Shown here in pieces: positions 6,919-14,500 of a stretch of 15,254 nt of DNA. Under the pieces are notes generated by a model that saw only the letters and a program-made list of their open reading frames with translations, had not been told where the DNA came from and searched no databases. Every line of letters starts with the position of its first letter. Positions within the stretch are counted from its first letter, which is position 1. The DNA comes from DASWVC01 sp036401335. Lineage in GTDB: Bacteria; Verrucomicrobiota; Verrucomicrobiia; Chthoniobacterales; JAFAMB01. The stretch is from assembly GCA_036401335.1 (NCBI GenBank), contig DASWVC010000392.1, positions 1 through 15,254 of the forward strand, written 5' to 3'. The position numbers were made by a program, and so were the translations under genes.

Positions 6919-8961
6919 ATGATGGGCCTGAACCACCCCCAATTCTTGAGGAAGTTGATGGTCGGGGCCGGTGAGTGGACGGTTGCCGTCATCTTTTTCG
7001 CGGCCGGCCTTTTGTTCATCTTCAAGGTGGGAACGATCCCCGGATCTCTTTTTGACACTCGGTTTAATCTGTACGTGCTGGAGCATGACTACCGATGGCT
7101 GGTGCACCTTGACCACTCGTTCTGGTCCGCCCCGTTTTTCTATCCCGCTCCAAATACGATTACTTATTCCGACAATCACCTGGGCACATTCCTCTTCTAC
7201 TCGGCCTTCAGGCTTTTTGGAGCAACTCGCGAGACGGCGTTTCAATTTTGGGTGCTAACGAATTTCACTCTAAATTACGGAGTTACCTTACTTGTGCTTC
7301 GAATGTATAAGGCTCATCCCCTCACGGCGATTGGAGGCGCCTACCTTTTTGCCTTTCCCATGGTCATGACCGCATTGGTCGCTCTCCCGCAGCTGCTGCC
7401 GCGTTACATGGTGCCCGTGGCCTTCTGGATGGCCGATGAATTTCTGAAGACCGGCCGGATCAAACCCTTTGCTTTCCTGCTGGCGGCCTGTGCTTACCAA
7501 ATCTACGCAGGAATCTACATCGGGTATTTTCTCGTCATCTCTCTTATCCCATTTTGCACAGTCCTACTGGTACAACACCGTAAACAGTGGTTAGACCTTC
7601 GTAAGTTCATCGCGCAAGCTGGCGTCTACCCGGTCTTGCATCAATCCTTTCCCTACCTGGTGTTGTGCGTGGCTTTTGGGTTATCCCTCTGTCCGATTGC
7701 CATTCCTTATGCTCACACCCAGTGGGAGATCGGCAGACGGTCTTGGGAAGAGCTCGTTCCGTTGTTGCCACGCTGGCAATCCTACCTTTACGCACCAAAC
7801 TCGATCTTCTGGGGAACAAAACTGCAGTTTGGGCGCTTTTTGGCGCAACCTTGGAATCATCAACTCTTCACCGGGGCGCTGCCCTGCCTGGCTGTTGTGG
7901 GATTTGCCTATCTGGTGCTTACGAGAAAAATGACCAATCCGGAGTCCCTGCGGGGGCTCGCCATGTTAAGCGTGCCATTGGTGTGGGGTCTGTTGACACT
8001 CTCCTTCGCGGGGTTTTCCTGGTACCGTTTCGTTTGGGCTTACCTGCCAGGGGCGGGGAGCATCCGCGTCATAACAAGGATCATCCTGGTCCTGATTTAT
8101 CCTTTGGCCTTTGTTTTCGCACGGGTGCTTACTCACTTCTTGAATGGCATTCGGACCACTCAACCGGCCTGGGTCGCAGGAACCGTCGGCCTGATCACGC
8201 TCATGCTCGTGGTTGTCGATCAGGCACAAAGGGTAGAGTCGGTCCCGGAAAGGGAGTTCACCGGCAGGATTACCGCCCTGAAACGGAAGATTGCCGAGTT
8301 TATGGCGATAGAGGGGCACGCGAAGGCAAAGGTTCTCTTCGTGGATTACAAGAACGGGGAACGCTACGAACTTCAAAATATCGACGCCATGCTCACCGGT
8401 CAGGAGTTGGGGATCAAGGTACTGAACGGGTATTCCGGGCTTAGCCCGAGGTTGTTTCCCGGCGAGTTGTGCACGTTAAGCGGCGACGAATGCCGTGGGT
8501 TGACAATCTGGGCAGGGCTACACCCCGGGGCCGTCACCAAAGAGTCGCTGATCCAGGTTGGTCCTTCCTGCGCGCTTCCGGATCATAACTACCTGCCCGC
8601 CCCGATGCGGGGTTTCGCCGGGTTCGAACTTCGTCCGACGGTTCATGTCTGGGCGGTTCGCCGGGAGGCGGAACTCGCGCTTCCCGAGATTCCGGGCGAC
8701 GCAGAGGCTGGAATCCTGCGGTTTGACCTGACCACGTTGAAGCCTCGTTCAGTCATGATTTCGGGGCCGGACGGCCGGCTGCAGACCGTGAGTCTGTTAC
8801 CGGGCCGGCCTGAACACATTGAAGTACCCCTTTCGTCGACCGCAAAGAAGGGGTTGATGCGGTTCTACACCGATACGGACGGAGCCAAGGCTGGCAACGG
8901 CGATGCACGGACCTTATTTTTTGACGTGTCCAATTTGCGCTTTGAAGGCTTCGGCGGGTAG
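6919..8961 (+). CDS. Multi-spanning membrane protein, GT-C/YfhO-like glycosyltransferase candidate
   Basis: 680-residue inner-membrane protein with roughly ten hydrophobic segments up to about residue 433 (for example 20-37, 184-218, 244-264, 316-334, 345-364, 384-402, 416-433), then a soluble, strand-rich domain of about 245 residues. The first large loop has FDTRFNLYVLEH (Asp46) and FYPAPNTITYSDNHLG (74-89), a pattern I associate with bacterial GT-C-like proteins that use polyprenyl-phosphate sugars. PGAGSIRVITRI (377-388) and NGYSG (503-507) also recur in that group. It may add a sugar to a lipid-linked glycan on the periplasmic side; the substrate is unknown. The start is uncertain. ATG 6919 gives the longest form without a ribosome binding site, while ATG 6958 (667 residues, first membrane helix kept) has GAGGAAG just upstream. 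A stretch near 7141-7320 is clearly less GC-rich than the surroundings. It is 86 nt upstream of wzm and possibly co-transcribed. Confidence 0.78.
   Translation: MMGLNHPQFLRKLMVGAGEWTVAVIFFAAGLLFIFKVGTIPGSLFDTRFNLYVLEHDYRWLVHLDHSFWSAPFFYPAPNTITYSDNHLGTFLFYSAFRLFGATRETAFQFWVLTNFTLNYGVTLLVLRMYKAHPLTAIGGAYLFAFPMVMTALVALPQLLPRYMVPVAFWMADEFLKTGRIKPFAFLLAACAYQIYAGIYIGYFLVISLIPFCTVLLVQHRKQWLDLRKFIAQAGVYPVLHQSFPYLVLCVAFGLSLCPIAIPYAHTQWEIGRRSWEELVPLLPRWQSYLYAPNSIFWGTKLQFGRFLAQPWNHQLFTGALPCLAVVGFAYLVLTRKMTNPESLRGLAMLSVPLVWGLLTLSFAGFSWYRFVWAYLPGAGSIRVITRIILVLIYPLAFVFARVLTHFLNGIRTTQPAWVAGTVGLITLMLVVVDQAQRVESVPEREFTGRITALKRKIAEFMAIEGHAKAKVLFVDYKNGERYELQNIDAMLTGQELGIKVLNGYSGLSPRLFPGELCTLSGDECRGLTIWAGLHPGAVTKESLIQVGPSCALPDHNYLPAPMRGFAGFELRPTVHVWAVRREAELALPEIPGDAEAGILRFDLTTLKPRSVMISGPDGRLQTVSLLPGRPEHIEVPLSSTAKKGLMRFYTDTDGAKAGNGDARTLFFDVSNLRFEGFGG
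6948..6954 (+). promoter_or_regulatory. Candidate ribosome binding site favouring an internal start at 6958
   Basis: GAGGAAG lies just upstream of the in-frame ATG at 6958 (AGGA core to ATG is 5 nt). The ATGs at 6919 and 6922 have no purine-rich sequence before them. If it is used, the membrane protein begins MVGAGEW and loses 13 polar residues, leaving the first transmembrane helix intact. Confidence 0.4.
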
Positions 8962-9027
8962 AGCGTGGCGGTTCGCCTCTGGTCGCGGAGGGGATCACAA
9001 ATTCGGCCTTTACAGGACCGGCTTTTG

Positions 9028-9036
9028 AAGGAGGGG
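9028..9036 (+). promoter_or_regulatory. Shine-Dalgarno sequence of wzm
   Basis: AAGGAGGGG precedes the ATG at 9048; the GGAGG core is 13 nt from the start, slightly long but plausible. It is the strongest ribosome binding site in the window and fixes the start of the permease. The remaining 8962-9047 spacer shows no terminator-like hairpin with a T-run, so read-through from the membrane-protein gene is likely. Confidence 0.6.
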
Positions 9037-9047
9037 TAATCTGCCGT

Positions 9048-9938
9048 ATGCCCACAGCCGATCCCATAGATGTTTACGACCCGCCGCGCCCGGCTGCCCC
9101 GCTCCGAAAACCGACCTATGTGGTTGACGCCGGGAAGCTGCTGAGCAGTCACCCACGGGAGCTTTGGAATTACCGCGGTTTGTACACCCTTTTGGTAAAG
9201 CGCGATTTCGTGGCCGTCTACAAGCAAACCGTGCTCGGGCCGCTCTGGTTTTTCTTTCAACCTTTCCTGGCCTCCCTGGTGTACGTCGTGGTGTTCGGCC
9301 AAATTGCCCGGCTTTCCACCTCAAAACTTCCGCCGCTCGTCTTTTACATGTCGGGCATCATCGTCTGGAACTTCTTTGCGAACTGCCTCACCCAGGTTTC
9401 GTACACCTTCCTGGGAAGCGGCGGGCTTTTCCGGAAAATTTATTTCCCGCGTCTGATCATACCCTTGAGCCAGATCAGCATGAACCTGCTGAATTTTCTG
9501 GCTCAGTTGCTGGTGCTTTTCATCGTCATTGCCGTGTACCGCCTCCACGGCACGAGGATCGAGATTAGCCCGATGATTTTTCTGGTGCCGTTGGTGTTGC
9601 TCGCAATGTCGCTGCTGGCTTTGGGGTTGGGGTGCCTGATCGCCTCAGCCACGGTCAAGTACCGTGACCTTAACATCGTCGTCGGGTACACGTTGCAGCT
9701 CTGGATGTATTCGAGCCTGGTCATCTACCCGCGGGAGTCGGTTCCGGCGAGGTTGCAATGGCTGCTCACGCTTAATCCCATGGCAAGCCTCGTTGAGTGG
9801 TACCGGGCGAGCCTTTTCGGGACCGAGCGTGCCTTGCTGGGACCCGCGATCATCGGGGTACTGATCATTCTGCTGATGGGCATCCTGGGACTTTGGCGTT
9901 TCATCAAAAGCGAGGGGACTTTCACCGATTCCATCTGA
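9048..9938 (+). CDS. wzm: Polysaccharide ABC transporter permease (Wzm type)
   Basis: 296-residue inner-membrane permease of the ABC-2 family that forms the channel through which an undecaprenyl-linked polysaccharide is moved across the inner membrane, paired with the ATPase encoded next. After a polar N-terminus there is an amphipathic stretch (35-60, ELWNYRGLYTLLVKRDF) typical of Wzm/TagG proteins. The signature LGPLWFFFQP (63-72) marks the first membrane helix. About six hydrophobic segments follow (66-86, 97-117, 146-164, 177-200, 209-227, 264-284), with the conserved KYRD (204-207) and LNPM (242-245). Length and topology are normal for the family. A strong Shine-Dalgarno supports the start. 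The stop overlaps the wzt start by one nucleotide (TGATG), as expected for a coupled permease-ATPase pair. Capsule (KpsM) or teichoic-acid export relatives are alternatives, but the Wzt C-terminal domain argues for the O-antigen type. Confidence 0.95.
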   Translation: MPTADPIDVYDPPRPAAPLRKPTYVVDAGKLLSSHPRELWNYRGLYTLLVKRDFVAVYKQTVLGPLWFFFQPFLASLVYVVVFGQIARLSTSKLPPLVFYMSGIIVWNFFANCLTQVSYTFLGSGGLFRKIYFPRLIIPLSQISMNLLNFLAQLLVLFIVIAVYRLHGTRIEISPMIFLVPLVLLAMSLLALGLGCLIASATVKYRDLNIVVGYTLQLWMYSSLVIYPRESVPARLQWLLTLNPMASLVEWYRASLFGTERALLGPAIIGVLIILLMGILGLWRFIKSEGTFTDSI

Positions 9939-11182
9939 TGTCCGTCGTTATTGAGGCCTCAAACCTTTCGAAACGCTTTTACCTCGGAGAACGCAACCAA
10001 CGGGCGTTTTTCGAGGACGTCGCGGCCAAGGCAGTGAGTGCCGCACGTCGTCTGGCAAACCCGGGCAAGTACCGTAACCCGAATTCAAAACGGGATTTCT
10101 GGGCTCTGCAGGAGGTCTCGTTCCAGATTTCGCAGGGTGAAACGTTCGCGATCATCGGCGAGAACGGGGCCGGCAAATCGACCCTGTTGAAAGTCCTTTC
10201 CCGGATCACGCAGCCCACGACCGGAACCGTCAAAGTGTACGGCCGGTTGGCAAGTCTGCTTGAGGTGGGCACCGGTTTTCACCCCGAATTCTCCGGCCGG
10301 GACAATATTTACCTGAATGGAGCGATGCTGGGGCTGTCGCGCCAGGAGGTCCGTGCCCGTTTTGACCGGATTGTCGATTTTTCGGGATTGGAGCAGTTTA
10401 TTGAAGTGCCGGTAAAAAACTATTCGAGCGGGATGTACGTACGGTTGGCCTTTTCCGTGGCGGCCCACCTGAACCCGGAAATTGTCATCCTCGACGAGGT
10501 CCTGGCGGTGGGGGACGCCATTTTTCAAAAGAAATGCTTCGACCGGATCGAGGAGATCATCAATGAAGGTCATGCGGCGATCCTCGTCAGCCATGCCATG
10601 GTGGCTATTCGGCGCATGAGCCAGATGTGCCTTTGGCTCGAGCACGGCCGCGTAAAAATGTTGGGGCCGACGCACGAGGTGGTTTCGGCCTATGAGAAAC
10701 AGACCACCCACGCGGTGGTGGCCAACTACGGGCACGCGGCCACCCCGGACGCCCAGGTTCCCCCACCGGAGCCGGTCGCCCGGCTTTCCGGCTGGTTTGT
10801 ACAAAGCAAATTGGCCAGCGATCCGCACACCCTGGTTTCCGGCCAAGCCGCGGTCGCCCTGCAGTTCAAGGTTGAGGTGGTGAGGGCGTTGCCGTCATGC
10901 CGGGCCTCCATTTCGATTGCAGACGTGCAAGGTTTGACCTTGTTTCTCCATGAAACGGTGATGCCGGCAACGGAACCGGGGCACGTCACGCTGACGTTGG
11001 ACCTGCCGTTTCTGCCGCTGAAACCCGGCGACTACATCCTTACTTGCAGCCTTTCGGATGGGGCCCACGCCATTGCCGTGCTCCGCGCGACCCCCGAACT
11101 TAACCTGCAGGAGAGGTCCGGCGAGCGATCGACGTACCGCGGCCTTTTGAATCTGCCGGCCAATCTTACGGTGGGAACCTAG
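9938..11182 (+). CDS. wzt: Polysaccharide ABC transporter ATPase with C-terminal carbohydrate-binding-type domain (Wzt)
   Basis: 414-residue ATPase that powers export through Wzm. The nucleotide-binding domain (about 1-255) has Walker A GENGAGKST (74-82), the signature YSSGMYVRLA (162-171), Walker B IVILDE (182-187) and the switch His219 in LVSHA. The family-typical LLEVGTGFHPEFSGRDN (107-123) is also present. A linker of about 25 residues rich in Ala and Pro leads to a beta-strand-rich region (about 280-400) of the Wzt_C type. In characterised O8/O9a-like systems this domain binds the modified non-reducing end of the finished chain before export. The frame stays open upstream to 9797, but ABC homology starts at the ATG at 9938, which overlaps the wzm stop. 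The TAG stop overlaps the GTG of the next gene by one base. The C-terminal domain implies that the exported polymer carries a terminal cap. Confidence 0.95.
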   Translation: MSVVIEASNLSKRFYLGERNQRAFFEDVAAKAVSAARRLANPGKYRNPNSKRDFWALQEVSFQISQGETFAIIGENGAGKSTLLKVLSRITQPTTGTVKVYGRLASLLEVGTGFHPEFSGRDNIYLNGAMLGLSRQEVRARFDRIVDFSGLEQFIEVPVKNYSSGMYVRLAFSVAAHLNPEIVILDEVLAVGDAIFQKKCFDRIEEIINEGHAAILVSHAMVAIRRMSQMCLWLEHGRVKMLGPTHEVVSAYEKQTTHAVVANYGHAATPDAQVPPPEPVARLSGWFVQSKLASDPHTLVSGQAAVALQFKVEVVRALPSCRASISIADVQGLTLFLHETVMPATEPGHVTLTLDLPFLPLKPGDYILTCSLSDGAHAIAVLRATPELNLQERSGERSTYRGLLNLPANLTVGT

Positions 11183-11577
11183 TGCCGCGCGCGATCATGA
11201 CAGCATCCCGCCTGCTCCAGAACCTCCGGAAAAGGGGAGACCGGATGACCGGAGGCGGTGTGCGAGCGCTTGGCAAACGGGTCTGGGCATCGACGGAGAA
11301 CCGGATGGGCCGTTACCTGATGGATCATCCCCGCGTGACGGACCTGGCTTCCAGGACGTCCCAGCCGTTTCCGCCTTTTACCCGGTACCTGGACCGCTTG
11401 AGCACCTTGGCGGGTCCGGAAGTACGGCCCAACCTTTTCTCGGCCGGATTGATCCGCCGGCGGCCCCCTTCCAAGCTGGCCGCCTTGACCCACGGCCTGC
11501 CGGCCTCAGCCCGGCCCGTCTTTTTCAGGCTGCTGACTGCGGTTGACCGACGCGCGGCCCAGTCCGAGGAGCGATGA
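11182..11577 (+). CDS. Small Arg-rich protein of unknown function, coupled to wzt and the polymerase
   Basis: 131 residues; I do not recognise the family. The GTG at 11182 shares one base with the wzt stop (TAGTG) and the TGA overlaps the start of the giant glycosyltransferase (ATGA), so position argues strongly for a translated gene. In-frame ATGs at 11197, 11245 and 11305 are alternative starts. Third codon positions are G/C-rich, as in the neighbours. The protein is very basic (22 Arg, 3 Lys, 9 Asp/Glu by my count) and mostly helical in appearance, with Pro-containing breaks (SQPFPPFTRY, RRRPPSK). It has no signal peptide, transmembrane helix or recognisable catalytic motif. A basic amphipathic protein at this spot could attach the soluble polymerase to the membrane or to the exporter, but that is speculation. 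It could also be a degenerate fragment of a larger linker. Confidence 0.6.
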   Translation: MPRAIMTASRLLQNLRKRGDRMTGGGVRALGKRVWASTENRMGRYLMDHPRVTDLASRTSQPFPPFTRYLDRLSTLAGPEVRPNLFSAGLIRRRPPSKLAALTHGLPASARPVFFRLLTAVDRRAAQSEER

Positions 11578-14500
11578 AGGTTGTTCTCGACCTGCAAGGG
11601 GCCCAAAGCGACAGCCGGTTCCGAGGGATCGGCCGTCAGGCACTCGCGCTGGCTAAAGCCGTGGCTGGCCAGGCAGGTTCAAATGAAATCTGGCTTGCCC
11701 TGAGCAGCCGATTGCCTGAGGCGGCAGAGGCGTTGAAGGAGGAATTCAACACACTGGTTCCGGCCGATCGGATCCGGACGTTTCAGTTGCCTGGTCCGGT
11801 CGCCGAGTTGGAATCCGCCAACGGGTGGCGGACCCAGGCGGCGGAGCTGATTCGGGAGAAATTTTTAGAGGACCTCCGCCCCGACTTGGTGCATGTGACC
11901 TCGCTGTTTGAAGGGTTTCACAACGAGGTGGTGGCGTCCGTGGGCCGGTTCAGTACGGGTTACCCCACCGCCGTCACCCTGCACGACCTGATTCCCCTGC
12001 TCCGCCCGGAACCGTACATGCCGAGCCCTCAGTTCCGGCGGGTTTACCTGAGACGGGCACAGTCCTTGTTGCGGGCAGACCTGCTGCTGGCCGTGTCGGA
12101 ATCATCGCGGCGGGAGGCGATCGAGCATCTGCAGGTTTCTCCTGCCCGGGTCATCAAGATCGGAAGCGGCGTTTCCTCTTTCTTTCGTGAGGTCGCTTTT
12201 TCGTTGGACCAGAAGGCCGGATTGCTCGCGCGCCTCAACCTCCGGCGGCCGTTTGTTCTGCACACCGGAGGGCTCGAACCCCGAAAAAACCTCGAAGCGG
12301 TGGCAACGGCTTTTGGCCGGCTGCCGTCCACGCTCAGGGCTGCCCATCAACTGGCGGTCGGCGGAATCCTGCACGAAGAGGAGGAGCGCCAGCTGCGTCT
12401 GCTCGCAGAACGTTGTGGGCTGGGCAAGGACGAAGTGGTCCCGTTTCTCTACGTCTCCGACGCAGAGCTGCGGCTGCTTTACAATACCTGTGTGGTGTAC
12501 GTATTCCCCTCGCTGCACGAGGGCTTTGGCCTGCCGGTCCTTGAAGCCATGGCATGTGGCGCCGCGGTTCTTGGAGCGAATGCCACCAGTGTTCCGGAGA
12601 TTATTAACCGCTCCGACGCGTTGTTCGACCCCCGGCGGCCGGACGACCTGGCGAGGTGCCTTGCCGAAGTGCTGGGCAACGCTTCGTTCCGTGACGACCT
12701 TAAGCGCTGGGGAGTAAGCCGGGCCAAAGCATTCTCGTGGGAAGAGAGCGCGCGGACGGCCTGGGCAGCCTTTGAGGCCGCGGCGTCCACCAGCCAGGCC
12801 CGGAGGGTCGTTCAGGGCTGGACCGGCGCGGACCGCCGGCCCACGTTGGCGTTTGTTTCCCCGCTTCCCCCGGAGCGGACGGGGATTGCGGATTATGCGG
12901 CCCGCCTGTTGCCGCACCTGGCGCGGCGCTATGAAATCACCTGCATCGTGAGCCAGGACAAGGTGAGCGATCCTTGGATCACGGCGGAGTTTGCCGTCCG
13001 AGGCCTGACCTGGTTCGAACACCACGTCGGCGACTTCGACCGGGTGCTTTATCAAATGGGCAATTCGCCGGCTCACCAAAGCTTTTTTGATCTGCTGACA
13101 CGGCATCCAGGGGTGGTGACGCTGCACGATTTCTTTCTGAGTGCCGTCCTCAACCAGATGGAAGTTTCCGGTTTTGCACCCGGAGCTTTCACCTGTGCAC
13201 TCTGGGCTGCTCACGGCTACCCGGCGATCCGGGCGTTGGCGAAAGGTCGGGAGGTGGCCGTCCAAGACTTTCCCGCAAACGCGCAGGTGTTGCGCGACGC
13301 ACTCGGGGTGGTCGCGCATTCGGATCATGCGGTGAACCTCGTTCAGCAGTGGTACGGACCATCGGCGGTGGAACGGTGCCGCACCGTTCCCTTTCTGCCT
13401 CAGCCCCCCGTAAGCGTTTCCCGCGAAGAAGCCCGGGCGCGCCTCAAGATCCCGACCGAGGCCTTCGTTGCCTGCAGCTTCGGCTGGCTTGCACCGGTCA
13501 AACTCAACCATCGACTGGTTGACGCCTGGCTGGGATCGGCCTTGGCCGAAGACAACGATTGCCTGCTGTTCTTTGTCGGCGGAAACGGTCACGGCCCTTA
13601 TTTCAACGAAATCGCAGAACAGGTCCGAACCTCACGGGCAGCATCGCAGATCACCATTACCGGGTACACGGAGCCGGGAAGTTACGACGATTACCTGGCG
13701 GCGGCTGACGTCGCCGTCCAGCTTCGCACGGGCAGCCGCGGCGAAACGTCCGGAACCATCTTCGACTGCCTGGCCCGCCGCGTTCCTGTGATCATCAACG
13801 CACACGGTACCGCGGTAGAGTTGCCGGATAAAACCGTTTGGAAACTCCCCGACGAGTTTGCCACGGAGGCTTTGTCCGGCGCGCTGGCAACCTTGCGGGA
13901 GAACGAAGGGGAACGCCGCAAATTGGCGGCCGCAGGGGCCGAGTACCTGGCGAGCGCTCATCACCCCGAACCGATTGCGGAACGCTACCGGGCGGTGATC
14001 GAAGGGTTTTATGCCGTTGGCCGACCCGCCCGGGAACTCCAGCTGGTGCATGCCATCGCCCGCACTCCGGCGCCGATCGCGCCATCTGACGCCGACCTGG
14101 CCCAGGCCGCCGCCGCCATTGCCGCGAACCGTACCCGGTTCGGGCATCCGCACCTTTTTCTTGACGTGACCCACGTCGCCGACGCCGACCTGCGCACCGG
14201 CATCGAACGGGCGGCACGGGGACTCACGCAGGCACTGCTGACTGTGCCTGGTTACCGCGTCGAGCTGGTCAGGGCAGTGACCGGTGGCTACGTTTACGCA
14301 CGCCGTTTTGCGGGTGAGATCGCCGGTTTCCGAGGCGAGATGCCGCGTGACGATCCGGTGGAACCCGGGCCGGGAGACCTGTTTCTGGGCCTGGACTGGT
14401 GTGCCGACGTCGTGCCGGCCCTGAAGGGTTGGTTTCAGGAACAGAGGCTGCGGGGATTGCGCTGCATTTTCATGGTGCACGACCTCTTGCCGGTGCTGCG

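Noticed and set aside
9797..9937. A 47-residue N-terminal extension of Wzt
   Set aside because: It overlaps the wzm coding region in another frame and is not similar to ABC ATPases. The ATG at 9938 in the TGATG junction gives the normal N-terminus.
12102..13592. A 496-codon open frame on the minus strand
   Set aside because: It lies opposite the giant glycosyltransferase, whose plus-strand translation contains clear GT4 motifs. The minus-strand product is Arg/Gly/Pro-rich without motifs. Long antisense frames are common in GC-rich coding DNA.
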